NCBI RefSeq assembly: GCF_001050515.1
Contig: NZ_CAHS01000013.1
Coordinates: 62,001 to 126,000 of the forward strand
DNA length: 64,000 nucleotides
Source of the DNA: Erwinia piriflorinigrans CFBP 5888
GTDB taxonomy: Bacteria; Pseudomonadota; Gammaproteobacteria; Enterobacterales; Enterobacteriaceae
Direction: 5' to 3'
Part shown: one piece after another, positions 10,376 through 18,867 of the stretch
How the letters are laid out: each line of letters starts with the position of its first letter
Numbering within the stretch: the stretch's first letter is position 1
Made by a program: the position numbers and the translations under genes
The notes under the pieces: generated by a model
Database searches by the model: none
The model's input: only the letters and a program-made list of their open reading frames with translations
What the model was told of the DNA's origin: nothing

Positions 10376-10900
10376 ATGTCATTACCCATTTATTTGATCG
10401 GCGCACGCGGCTGCGGGAAAACTACCGTTGGGCAGGCACTGGCTCTGACATTAGGGTACGACTTCTGTGATACCGATCATTACTTACAACAGTCTCGTCA
10501 GAAGACTGTTGCTGAGATTGTGGCAATCGAAGGTTGGTCGGGATTTCGTGCGTATGAGACCGAATCTTTAAAAGCGGTGACCGCCGTCAGTAAAGTGATT
10601 GCTACCGGTGGCGGCATGGTGCTGGCAGAAGAGAATCGGCTGTATATGCGCGAACACGGCAGGGTGATTTACCTGAATGCCGATGCCCTGGTGTTGGCGG
10701 CTCGCCTTGAGGCCTATCCGCTGGCAGATCAGCGCCCAACGTTAACGGGACGCCCTGTTGCCGAAGAGATGGTTGAAGTGCTGGCGATTCGCGATGCCCT
10801 GTATCAGCAGGCAGCACACCATATTATCGATGCCATGCAAACGCCAGATGCGGTTGTTAATCAAATCGTTAGCTCTCTTTCTCTCGCCCGCGCCAGCTAA
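10376..10900 (+). CDS. aroL: Shikimate kinase II
   Basis: 174 residues, the length of E. coli AroL. It phosphorylates shikimate with ATP in the pathway to chorismate. The Walker A motif Gly-Ala-Arg-Gly-Cys-Gly-Lys-Thr-Thr spans residues 9-17. Asp-Thr-Asp (31-33) is the Mg/shikimate site. Thr-Gly-Gly-Gly (about 78-81) is the shikimate-binding loop, and the lid region contains '[10 protein letters not shown]'. Synteny with yaiI upstream and yaiA downstream supports aroL rather than aroK. Confidence 0.95.
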   Translation: MSLPIYLIGARGCGKTTVGQALALTLGYDFCDTDHYLQQSRQKTVAEIVAIEGWSGFRAYETESLKAVTAVSKVIATGGGMVLAEENRLYMREHGRVIYLNADALVLAARLEAYPLADQRPTLTGRPVAEEMVEVLAIRDALYQQAAHHIIDAMQTPDAVVNQIVSSLSLARAS

Positions 10901-11042
10901 ACCCCGCTTATGCTTTTTCCCTGTTTTACCGGGTGCCCTGCTTCATTTCGGCCATTCATCAAGATAAAACGCTGTGATTGTCTATACTTACCCTGTTTGG
11001 CCACGCGCCATAAATGAGACTGACACTGAAGAGGGAAACATT

Positions 11043-11234
11043 ATGCCAGGCAAACCGCCCTATCCACGCCAAGCGTTTATTGTGCCGGTTAAAAAGGGCA
11101 CACCCGAGAAAGCCGTCACGTGGTATGAATTACGTGCCGATCATCCAAAGCCTGACTCGCTGATTAGCGAACATGAAAGCGAGCGGGAAGCGCTGGATGC
11201 GAAAGAGCGTTATGAGGATAAGTCCAAAGAATGA
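11043..11234 (+). CDS. yaiA: YaiA family small protein
   Basis: 63 residues from ATG 11043 after GAGGGAAAC; the frame starts further up at 10974, but this start gives the same length and N-terminus as E. coli YaiA (Met-Pro-x-Lys-Pro-Pro-Tyr-Pro-Arg). The conserved middle is '[15 protein letters not shown]'. It is soluble and uncharacterised. In E. coli it lies in the aroL-yaiA-aroM group, TyrR/TrpR-controlled through aroL. Here aroM is not the next gene. Confidence 0.92.
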   Translation: MPGKPPYPRQAFIVPVKKGTPEKAVTWYELRADHPKPDSLISEHESEREALDAKERYEDKSKE

Positions 11235-11535
11235 CGGTCTATGGCAGGGACGCCATGTTTTATGCTAACTAACGCACAAAATCATTAATTACATTATATT
11301 TCCTTCAGTAGAATAATTGACTATAAGAGAACTCTTTTTCGACTAAACGTTGGTTATTATTTTCGTTAGTAAGAATTTTGAATTCTGAAATTGTGTACCT
11401 CCTTTAATTGCCCTCCACGCTATTTATCATTCACGCAACTTTGTGAATAATTATTCCTTGACCTCAAGGCACTCTGTCTTTAATTTTAAATAAATCAAAC
11501 AGGAACATTTGTTCTTTATAGTGGAACTCGTCGAT
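11235..11535. other. AT-rich intergenic region before the IclR gene
   Basis: 301 bp, clearly more AT-rich than the flanks. There are several TATAAT-like and TTGACA-like words (for example TTGACC near 11458-11463), but no site I would call. It marks the left boundary of the accessory IclR-OPT-DUF1177-AroM block. Confidence 0.4.
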
Positions 11536-12327
11536 ATGAGCACTCTGGGGAATTCCGTCGCAATTCTTAAATTGTTTAAGCGTATCGATCTGACTCAAGG
11601 GCAGTGCGGGCTGACTTTTACGGCTATTGTTGAGGCTTTGAGACTCCCTAAAAGCACCGTTTCCCGCCTGCTGTCGACGATGGAAAGTGAAGGTTTGCTG
11701 GAACGCGACCCTGAAAGCCGCTGTTTTCGCCTCGGTCGAATGTTGTTGTCTCTGACCAGCCACTATCTTTCCACGCCGCTGGTGGATTGTGCTTCGCCAA
11801 TGATGGTGAGGCTGGCGGCGGAATCAAGTTGCACGGGGTATATTTCGATACTGGATGGGCGCGAAATAATGGTTATGCGCCTGTTTCAGGGACGGATGTT
11901 TATTCAGTTAGTCACGCCTCCCGGTAGCCGTATGCTTGCGGCCCAGACGTCGGTAGGCCGGGCGCTGATGGCTCGTTACAGCGACGGCTTTGTGCGCAAG
12001 TTGTATCAGGATGACTGGCAGGTGGGGTCGCCCAACTCCCCTCAGACGATTGAGCAACTGCTGGCAGAGCTGGATCGCATTCGTCAGCGGGGATGGTCAT
12101 TGGCACGCAATGAAACGTTGCAAGGTATCAGTTCCCTGTCGACCACTGTGACCAACAAACATCTGGGGGAAACCGTGGCGCTGTGCCTGTCGTTTCCTTC
12201 CCTGACTCAAGAACGGCCTTATTTGCCTGCCACACTGGATGCGTTACAAAACGTCACGCATAAGTTAGCCGGTCAATATGATGACCACGGATATTCGGGA
12301 GCTCATGTTACTTCCACCGAGCAGTAA
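11536..12327 (+). CDS. IclR family transcriptional regulator
   Basis: 263 residues from ATG 11536, which gives the usual IclR length; the frame begins at 11509 with a non-ATG codon. The N-terminal winged helix-turn-helix spans about 5-70, with recognition helix 'Leu-Pro-Lys-Ser-Thr-Val-Ser-Arg-Leu-Leu' near residues 38-47. The remaining residues form the IclR effector-binding domain ('Gly-Arg-Ala-Leu-Met-Ala' near 140, 'Gly-Ile-Ser-Ser-Leu-Ser' near 200). IclR proteins usually bind a small carboxylate or aromatic ligand and control a neighbouring catabolic or transport operon. The target is most likely the OPT-DUF1177-AroM operon 197 bp downstream on the same strand. Confidence 0.9.
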   Translation: MSTLGNSVAILKLFKRIDLTQGQCGLTFTAIVEALRLPKSTVSRLLSTMESEGLLERDPESRCFRLGRMLLSLTSHYLSTPLVDCASPMMVRLAAESSCTGYISILDGREIMVMRLFQGRMFIQLVTPPGSRMLAAQTSVGRALMARYSDGFVRKLYQDDWQVGSPNSPQTIEQLLAELDRIRQRGWSLARNETLQGISSLSTTVTNKHLGETVALCLSFPSLTQERPYLPATLDALQNVTHKLAGQYDDHGYSGAHVTSTEQ

Positions 12328-12437
12328 TTACCTCATATTCCTGATGGATATGGAGTACGCCTCACCAGGGCAATAGCAGTAATTTTTTTTGAAAGTTAAT
12401 ATCTGGAAAAGTCCAAAAGAGGCTGGCTAAAATAAAA

Positions 12438-12511
12438 AAGGATATCTCCTTGGACGGTCAGGGGGATAATTCTGTTATATACGGAAATTAAAGAAATTTG
12501 ATAAGGATATC
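12438..12511 (+). repeat. Direct repeat AAGGATATC upstream of the OPT operon
   Basis: The nonamer AAGGATATC, containing the palindrome GATATC, occurs at 12438-12446 and 12503-12511, 65 bp apart, in the gap between the IclR gene and the transporter. It is a candidate operator for the IclR-type protein. The second copy is just upstream of the ribosome site. Confidence 0.3.
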
Positions 12512-12524
12512 CGCAGGAGAAAAT

Positions 12525-14084
12525 ATGCAGCAGATAGATCCGTTAAAAGATTTTAATATTGTGTTAATGCTGATTTTACTTTCAGTTATGGGTGCCATTA
12601 TTGGCGTACAACTATTAACGACCCTGGGCGTGACGCCGAATACATCCATCATTGGCGCACTGTTAGCGATGCTACTGGCGCGAATACCGTTACAGGCATT
12701 TCGACATTATCGTTCTGTCCATACGCAAAACTTAGCTCAAACGGCCATCTCCTCCGCCACCTTTGGTGCGGCCAACAGCTTGCTTATGCCGATTGCCGTC
12801 CCTTGGGTCATGGGGCAGCCGCAGCTGATTTTACCTATGTTTGTCGGTGTCAGTGTAGCCATGTTGCTGGATGCCTATCTGTTGTATCGCCTGTTTGATA
12901 CCCGTGTTTTTCCTGCCAGCAATGCCTGGCCGCCGGGTGTCGCTGCCGCAGAAGCGATTAAAGCGGGGGATAAGGGCGGCAGCCACGCCTGGCTACTGCT
13001 GATTGGCGTGGCCAGCGGCATTGTTGGCTCGGTGCTGAAAATTCCGATGGCCGCGCTGGGTACTGCATTCATTGGTAATATCTGGGCGCTCGGTATGTTT
13101 GGCATCGGCCTGTTACTGCGCGCCTATGCGCAACCGGTTGCCGGCGTAGATATTAGTGCTAACTATATCCCTCATGGCGTGATGGTCGGGGCAGGGCTGG
13201 TGGCACTCGTTCAGGTTGGGCAGGCCATTCGCAGTAAGAAAAATGACAGCACACGATTTTCCACTCCGGATAGCGAAGTGCGAAAAGCGCTCGGCTTGGG
13301 ATCGGTTGGTTACTTGCTCATCGCCGGCCTGCTGGCACTGGGCGCCGGACTTTGGGCAGAGATGTCCTTACCCATTCTGCTGGCCTTTGTGGTTTACGCC
13401 GCTTTTTCCGCATTTGTTCACGAACTGCTGGTGGGCATTGCGGCCATGCACTCCGGCTGGTTCCCTGCATTTGCCGTTGCTTTGATTACTCTGATTATCG
13501 GTATCCTGTTGGGGTTTCCGCCATCTGCACTCTGCGTACTGTCGGGGTTTACCGCCGCCACCGGCCCTGCATTTGCCGATATGGGGTACGATCTCAAAGC
13601 GGGTTTTGTGCTGCGCGGCTATGGTCAGGATATTCGTCAGGAGCTTTGGGGTCGACGCGTCCAGCTGTTTACTGCGTTGATCGCCTTTGTGGTGTCGATC
13701 CCGGTGGTGTGGTACGCCCACACCAGTTTCTTCAGTCAGGATCTGATCCCGCCGGTAGCACGCGTTTATGCCAAGACCATCCAGGCCGGAGCGGAACCGG
13801 GGATTGCACACAGCCTGCTTTTATGGGCGGTCCCCGGGGCGCTGCTCCAACTTATCGGCGGGCCCAGGCGTCAGCTCGGCGTGCTGTTAGCGACAGGATT
13901 ACTCATTTTCAATGTGATGGCAGGCTGGGCCGTAGTGACCGGCATTATTCTACGTTTGATTATTTCGCGTATCTGGGGTGAGCGTGGGCGTACGCCTATG
14001 GAAGTGATGGCCGCAGGATTGATTGCCGGTGATGCGCTCTACAGCTTCTTCAGCTCCCTTTTCACCAGCAGTGTCAAAAAATAA
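12525..14084 (+). CDS. OPT family (oligopeptide transporter superfamily) membrane protein
   Basis: 519 residues from ATG 12525, behind CAGGAGA; the frame extends back to 12498. It is a polytopic inner-membrane protein with about 12-14 membrane helices. Family marks are 'Phe-Pro-Ala-Ser-Asn-Ala-Trp-Pro-Pro-Gly' (about 132-141) and the repeated small-residue-rich helices typical of OPT/YSL carriers, which move peptides or metal chelates with protons. The C-terminal part has 'Met-Glu-Val-Met-Ala-Ala-Gly-Leu-Ile-Ala-Gly-Asp-Ala', the OPT end signature. The DUF1177 gene follows after 22 bp, suggesting one transcript. The substrate is unknown. Confidence 0.85.
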   Translation: MQQIDPLKDFNIVLMLILLSVMGAIIGVQLLTTLGVTPNTSIIGALLAMLLARIPLQAFRHYRSVHTQNLAQTAISSATFGAANSLLMPIAVPWVMGQPQLILPMFVGVSVAMLLDAYLLYRLFDTRVFPASNAWPPGVAAAEAIKAGDKGGSHAWLLLIGVASGIVGSVLKIPMAALGTAFIGNIWALGMFGIGLLLRAYAQPVAGVDISANYIPHGVMVGAGLVALVQVGQAIRSKKNDSTRFSTPDSEVRKALGLGSVGYLLIAGLLALGAGLWAEMSLPILLAFVVYAAFSAFVHELLVGIAAMHSGWFPAFAVALITLIIGILLGFPPSALCVLSGFTAATGPAFADMGYDLKAGFVLRGYGQDIRQELWGRRVQLFTALIAFVVSIPVVWYAHTSFFSQDLIPPVARVYAKTIQAGAEPGIAHSLLLWAVPGALLQLIGGPRRQLGVLLATGLLIFNVMAGWAVVTGIILRLIISRIWGERGRTPMEVMAAGLIAGDALYSFFSSLFTSSVKK

Positions 14085-14106
14085 TGACCAACGGGAACAA
14101 AAATCA

Positions 14107-15036
14107 ATGAGTTTGCAACAGACTTTGCAGGTTTTTGAATTGCTTGATAGTGCCAGCGTCAGTGGTGCCGATGTGGTCGATCTGTTTACCGATTATCCGG
14201 CAGTCGAAGTGAAAAACTGGCGCGTGAGCGGGCCTAAATGTTATACCGATTTTATACATATCACTCTGCCCGGCAGCCACGGGAAAATCCACGGCGGTAC
14301 AGCCCCGACACTGGGTATCATCGGCCGGCTGGGCGGCATAGGCGCCCGTCCCGCGCGAATCGGATTGGTTTCCGATGCCGATGGCGCGATTGCCGCCGTG
14401 AGCTGCGCGCTGAAGCTGGCAAAGATGCAACGTCAAGGCGATGTACTGCCCGGCGACGTGATTATCTCCACCCATATTTGCCCTCATGCCCCTACGCGTG
14501 CACATCAACCTGTCGATTTTATGGGGTCGCCCGTAGATGATGTCACCATGAATCAACATGAAGTGGTGCCGGACGTGGATGCTATCCTTTCTATCGATAC
14601 CACTAAAGGTAATCGCATCCTCAATCATAAGGGCTGCGCGCTGTCGCCTACGGTTAAGCAGGGTTATATTTTGCGCGTGTCGGAAGATCTGCTGCGTATT
14701 ATGGAAATGACAACCGGGCGTCCGGCCGTCACCTTCCCTGTCACCACTCAAGATATTACGCCTTACGATAATGGGGTGTATCACCTGAACAGTATCATGC
14801 AGCCAGCCACGGCCACGGATGTACCGGTGGTGGGGTTGGCAATCTCTAGCGAGTCGGTGATTCCCGGCTGTGGCACTGGCGCGAGCCACGAAGTTGATAT
14901 TGCCGTGGCCGTAAAGTTTGCGCTGGAAGTGGCAAAAGCGTTCGGCGCTGGCTGCTGCGCATTCTACGACGGTGAGGAGTACGCGCGCCTGCTGGGGCTT
15001 TACGGCAGCATGAGCGATTTGAGTACACGGAAATAA
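14107..15036 (+). CDS. DUF1177 family protein
   Basis: 309 residues from ATG 14107, 22 bp after the OPT gene; the frame opens at 14023 inside that gene. No signal peptide, so cytosolic. Conserved-looking blocks are 'Gly-Thr-Ala-Pro-Thr-Leu-Gly-Ile-Ile-Gly-Arg-Leu-Gly-Gly' (64-77), Val-Ser-Asp-Ala-Asp-Gly-Ala (88-94), Thr-His-Ile-Cys-Pro-His-Ala-Pro-Thr (122-130), Ser-Ile-Asp-Thr-Thr-Lys-Gly (162-168) and 'Cys-Gly-Thr-Gly-Ala-Ser-His-Glu' (255-262). The Asp/His-rich blocks look like a metal or nucleophile site and recall amidohydrolase or peptidase folds, but the family has no assigned reaction. Linkage to an OPT importer and an AroM/racemase-like protein suggests it processes the imported compound. 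Confidence 0.85.
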   Translation: MSLQQTLQVFELLDSASVSGADVVDLFTDYPAVEVKNWRVSGPKCYTDFIHITLPGSHGKIHGGTAPTLGIIGRLGGIGARPARIGLVSDADGAIAAVSCALKLAKMQRQGDVLPGDVIISTHICPHAPTRAHQPVDFMGSPVDDVTMNQHEVVPDVDAILSIDTTKGNRILNHKGCALSPTVKQGYILRVSEDLLRIMEMTTGRPAVTFPVTTQDITPYDNGVYHLNSIMQPATATDVPVVGLAISSESVIPGCGTGASHEVDIAVAVKFALEVAKAFGAGCCAFYDGEEYARLLGLYGSMSDLSTRK

Positions 15037-15041
15037 GCACG

Positions 15042-15728
15042 ATGAATCCAAATCTTGTCACCTTAACCATCGGTCAATCTCCGCGCACTGACATTCTGCC
15101 GATGCTATTGAAACATTTGCCAGAAGAGCAGATAGCCCACGCCGGGCTTCTGGATGGCCTGATCCGCCAGCAAATCGAACAGGAGTTCGGTGCGCAAGAT
15201 GGCGATAAAATTCTGGTATCCAGGCTTAACGATGGCAGTCAGGTTTTGCTGGCCTCTGACAAAGTGGAGCGTGGCCTGCAAAAGTCTATTTTACAGCTGG
15301 AGGATCGAGGATTTGCGACTATCCTGTTGTTATGTACCGGTGAATTTGGTCATCTGTATGCTAACAGGGCAATGCTGCTTGAGCCGGATCGCATCGTCCC
15401 ACCGCTGATCGCAGCGATTGTTGGCGATCGACAGGTTGGCGTGATGGTGCCGGTGGCGGGACAAACTGTAGAGCAGGCCAGCAAGTGGAAGGATATGTCC
15501 CGTCCACCCTGTTATGCCGTTGCCAGCCCCTATCAGGCCAGTGAAGGAGCATTGTTGGATGCGGCGCTGTCATTGCAGGATCAGGGAGCGGATGTGGTGG
15601 TTCTCGACTGCATCGGCTATCACCAGAAGCATCAGGATTTGCTGCAAAAAATATTGGGTATCCCGATCCTGCTGCCGAACGTTATCGTCGCTAAGCTGGC
15701 TGCAGAGCTGCTGGTTGATGCGTCCTGA
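15042..15728 (+). CDS. aroM: AroM family protein with two racemase-like cysteines
   Basis: 228 residues, starting 5 bp after the DUF1177 stop. The N-terminal 'Leu-Thr-Ile-Gly-Gln-Ser-Pro-Arg-Thr-Asp' is an AroM signature, and the whole length aligns by eye with E. coli AroM. Two cysteines sit where Asp/Glu racemase-superfamily enzymes carry their catalytic pair: Cys98 in Leu-Cys-Thr-Gly-Glu-Phe and Cys190 in Leu-Asp-Cys-Ile-Gly-Tyr-His. From memory, E. coli AroM keeps the second but not the first. It may therefore be an active racemase or isomerase, while E. coli AroM may not. In E. coli aroM follows yaiA; here it is the last gene of the OPT-DUF1177 operon, so it could be a paralogue rather than the true orthologue. 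Confidence 0.85.
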   Translation: MNPNLVTLTIGQSPRTDILPMLLKHLPEEQIAHAGLLDGLIRQQIEQEFGAQDGDKILVSRLNDGSQVLLASDKVERGLQKSILQLEDRGFATILLLCTGEFGHLYANRAMLLEPDRIVPPLIAAIVGDRQVGVMVPVAGQTVEQASKWKDMSRPPCYAVASPYQASEGALLDAALSLQDQGADVVVLDCIGYHQKHQDLLQKILGIPILLPNVIVAKLAAELLVDAS

Positions 15729-15814
15729 ACATGCTGCGCAATTGTACGTGACAGCTGATTGATATCGGCTCTACACTGTCAGTTCACCTTTGTCTCTGAT
15801 TACAAGGAATTTAT

Positions 15815-16105
15815 ATGCTCAATGTGAGTGAATATTTCGACGGTAAAGTGAAGTCGATTGGTTTCGAAAGCGCCAGCGCAGGGCGTGCCAGCGTGGGTGT
15901 GATGGCGGAAGGCGAGTACACTTTTGCCACTGCTTCGGCTGAAGAGATGACCGTCGTTAGCGGTTCGCTGAAAGTATTACTGACGGGGGAAACCGACTGG
16001 AAATGGTATCAGGCCGGTGAGGTATTTAACGTACCGGGCCATAGCGAGTTTTACCTCCAGGTGGCGGAACCGACTGCGTACCTTTGCCGTTATCTGAAAG
16101 ACTGA
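15815..16105 (+). CDS. ppnP: Pyrimidine/purine nucleoside phosphorylase PpnP
   Basis: 96 residues (E. coli PpnP/YaiE has 94), a small single-domain cupin that splits several nucleosides with phosphate. It starts at ATG 15815 after a good ACAAGGAAT ribosome site. Typical blocks are 'Glu-Tyr-Phe-Asp-Gly-Lys-Val-Lys-Ser' (6-14), '[10 protein letters not shown]' (28-37) and the cupin turn 'Phe-Asn-Val-Pro-Gly-His-Ser-Glu-Phe' (71-79). Position after aroM matches E. coli. Confidence 0.93.
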   Translation: MLNVSEYFDGKVKSIGFESASAGRASVGVMAEGEYTFATASAEEMTVVSGSLKVLLTGETDWKWYQAGEVFNVPGHSEFYLQVAEPTAYLCRYLKD

Positions 16106-16202
16106 TGTGACAGCCTTGGTCTGAAAATCAGCGGCGTCCCCGATGCCCGTGTCATCTTTAACGCTCAGGGATGCCGTTGATTCAATGTTGCCCGCTTAGC
16201 CG

Positions 16203-17114
16203 TTAACGCTGTGCTTCTCCACCTAACGCTTCCACGGTATTGCTAATCAATGCGGCCAGTTCCCCGGTCATTAAGACAAAATCTGCGTCAAAACGTCCGG
16301 TGACGTCTTCTCTGTCGATATCATCATTTTGTTCGCGCAGAATATCGGAAAATTTCAGGCGCTTAATTGAGCCATCGTCAGACAGGATCAGCTGGATACG
16401 TTCCTGCCAGTCGAGAGCCAGTTTGGTCACCAGCTTGCCCGCCTCAATATGGTTAGCGATTTCATCGCACACCAGATCCTGCTTTTTACAGCGGATCACA
16501 CCACCATCTTCCAGAATTGCCTTCAGTTCGGCTTCATCCATCAGGGCGAAACCGGCCGGTAGCTCCCCAGAGCGCACCCATTCGGTCAGCGTCAGTTCTA
16601 TCGGGCTTTCCAGCGTCAGCGGTACCACCGGCAGTGAACCGAGGCTCTTACGCAGTAGGGCAAGCGTATCCTCCGCCTTTTTCGCGCTGGCACAGTCGAC
16701 CATAATCAGGTTATTGACGGTATCGATCCAGACATACGTCTGGCTGAAACGACTGAAAGCGCGCGGCAGCAGGCTGTGCAACACTTCATCTTTAAGCGAG
16801 TCTTTCTCGGTTTTCTTCAGTTTGCGCGACTGTTCGGCTTCAAGCTTGCTGATTTTGGCTTCCAGCGCCTGCTTGATCACGGGTGAAGGCAGCATCTTCT
16901 CTTCTTTGCGTGCGCAAATCAGGATCTGGCCGTTGGTGACGTGGGTCAGATCTTCGCCACGTGCGCCAAGCGGCGAAACCCAGCCGGTTTTGGCCATATC
17001 CTGGCTGCCGCAGGGAGTGAAGGAGAAAGCATCGAGCTGTTTTTCCATTTCGTCTGCTACCAGCGGAATATCGCGATTAAGGCGATAAACCATCAAATTT
17101 TTAAACCACAGCAT
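16203..17114 (-). CDS. rdgC: Recombination-associated protein RdgC
   Basis: 303 residues, the length of E. coli RdgC, with the typical N-terminus '[10 protein letters not shown]'. RdgC forms a ring-shaped dimer around DNA in the nucleoid and restrains RecA loading. The charged central helix '[12 protein letters not shown]' (around 94-105) and the 'Leu-Leu-Pro-Arg-Ala-Phe-Ser-Arg' block are conserved. It is a single gene on the minus strand beside ppnP, as in E. coli; the next E. coli gene, mak, is missing here. Confidence 0.96.
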   Translation of the reverse strand: MLWFKNLMVYRLNRDIPLVADEMEKQLDAFSFTPCGSQDMAKTGWVSPLGARGEDLTHVTNGQILICARKEEKMLPSPVIKQALEAKISKLEAEQSRKLKKTEKDSLKDEVLHSLLPRAFSRFSQTYVWIDTVNNLIMVDCASAKKAEDTLALLRKSLGSLPVVPLTLESPIELTLTEWVRSGELPAGFALMDEAELKAILEDGGVIRCKKQDLVCDEIANHIEAGKLVTKLALDWQERIQLILSDDGSIKRLKFSDILREQNDDIDREDVTGRFDADFVLMTGELAALISNTVEALGGEAQR

Positions 17115-17286
17115 GCTGCATTCCCTCTCCGGGCGCGCACCAGGCGCGCGAGTTCAAAGTCAGCGCGCATGATAGCGAATCGGCGACGACGTTTCATTGC
17201 CTTTCCGCACCTGACGGCCCAGGTCGCCCTATTCGTGTTGGGCGAGCGGGAAAGATCGGTGCGGAACAGAGCCCGCACCGCAACGA

Positions 17287-18651
17287 TTATTCTCCCTGTA
17301 ACATCGCATCATGCGGGGCGTTATCGCGCTGATTTTTGGTCATCAGGAACCACAGATAACCCAGCAGCATCAGGGCGACAAAGACTAAGCCAATCAGTGG
17401 GTTAAACCACAGCATGGCCACCAGGCAAACCCCCGCCAACAGCAGGGCTATCGCTGGAACAATCGGATAGCCTGGCGCACGGAATGTACGTTCCAGCTGC
17501 GGTGCGCTGCGGCGCAGGCGAAACAGACTCAGCATACTCATGATGTACATAACGATGGCACCAAACACCGCCATAGTGATCATCGCCGCCGTCAGCGTCA
17601 TCCCCTGCAAATTAATCCAGCTGTCGCTGAAAATTGCCGCGATGCCAATCACCCCACCGGCGATAATGGCGCGATGTGGGGTCTGGAAGCGTGACAGTTT
17701 CGCCAGACCGGCCGGCAGATAACCGGCGCGGGACAGAGCAAAAAACTGACGTGAATAGCCGAGAATAATGCCGTGGAAGCTGGCGATCAGACCAAACAGG
17801 CCAATCCACACCAGCATATGCATCCAGTTGGAGTGCTCGCCGACGATCATTTTCATCGCCTGCGGCAGCGGATCGTTGATATTGGACAGCGCCCGCCAGT
17901 CACCGGCACCGCCTGCCATTAGCATCACGCCAATGGCCAGCACCACCAGCGTCAGAATACCGGCAATATAAGCGCGCGGAATGGTGCGTCGCGGATCTTT
18001 CGCTTCTTCAGCCGCCATCGCTGCGCCCTCAATTGCGAGGAAAAACCAGATGGCAAAAGGGATAGCGGCAAAAATACCGGAAAGTGCCGGCATGCCGAAG
18101 TGTTCTCCACCCGCCCAACCGTTAGCAGCAAAGTTCGCCATACTGAAGCCCGGTGCCACTACGCCCATAAACACCAGCAGTTCCAGCACCGCCAGAATGG
18201 TCACCACCAGTTCAAACATGGCGGCCAGCTTCACGCCGAGAATATTCAGCGTCATAAACACCACGTAAGCCCCCACGGCGGCATATTTGGGGTTGAGTTC
18301 AGGGTATTGCACGTTGAGATAGGCACCAATCGCCATCGCGATGGCCGGGGGAGCAAAGACGAATTCAATCAGGGTCGCCATACCGGCAATCAAACCGCCG
18401 GTTTCACCGAATGCACGGCGGCTGTAGGCGAATGGGCCACCGGCGTGCGGGATCGCGGTGGTCAGCTCGGTAAAGCTGAAGATAAAGCAGGTATACATGG
18501 TGGCGATCATCAGCGTGGTCAGCAGAAACCCCAGTGTTCCCGCCACGCCCCAGCCGTAGCTCCAGCCAAAATACTCCCCGGAAATCACCAGACCTACAGC
18601 AATGCCCCATAAATGCAGGGTGCCCAGCGTGGGCTTTAATGTGGTTGTCAT
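17287..18651 (-). CDS. APC-family permease, ethanolamine permease-like
   Basis: 454 residues from ATG 18651, after GGGGATACG; the open frame reaches 18882, but that extension overlaps the divergent kinase and lacks a signal. About 12 membrane helices. The first helix has 'Ile-Ser-Gly-Glu-Tyr-Phe-Gly-Trp-Ser-Tyr-Gly-Trp', and further marks are 'His-Ala-Gly-Gly-Pro-Phe-Ala-Tyr' and 'Glu-Glu-Ala-Lys-Asp-Pro-Arg-Arg-Thr-Ile-Pro'. These fit ethanolamine permeases (Eat/EutP-type) better than amino-acid carriers. A divergent gene for a small-molecule kinase and an AraC regulator supports uptake of an amino-alcohol. Substrate is inferred, not proven. Confidence 0.82.
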   Translation of the reverse strand: MTTTLKPTLGTLHLWGIAVGLVISGEYFGWSYGWGVAGTLGFLLTTLMIATMYTCFIFSFTELTTAIPHAGGPFAYSRRAFGETGGLIAGMATLIEFVFAPPAIAMAIGAYLNVQYPELNPKYAAVGAYVVFMTLNILGVKLAAMFELVVTILAVLELLVFMGVVAPGFSMANFAANGWAGGEHFGMPALSGIFAAIPFAIWFFLAIEGAAMAAEEAKDPRRTIPRAYIAGILTLVVLAIGVMLMAGGAGDWRALSNINDPLPQAMKMIVGEHSNWMHMLVWIGLFGLIASFHGIILGYSRQFFALSRAGYLPAGLAKLSRFQTPHRAIIAGGVIGIAAIFSDSWINLQGMTLTAAMITMAVFGAIVMYIMSMLSLFRLRRSAPQLERTFRAPGYPIVPAIALLLAGVCLVAMLWFNPLIGLVFVALMLLGYLWFLMTKNQRDNAPHDAMLQGE

Positions 18652-18867
18652 ATCGTATCCCCGTGTTGTTTGTCTTTTGATAATGCAGCTGCCCGCAGGG
18701 GGAAACTTGACGCGGGCGCGATGATTTTGCGCTCTGCTGTCAACTGAGAAGCAAAAAAAGCGCCAGCTGTACGCTACGGTCAAAATTGGGTCGTCTGCGG
18801 TCAAGCTGAAAAAGAGCGACGATCGGATGCTGTGAGGACAGCCTAATACCGATCCAGGAGCCAGACT

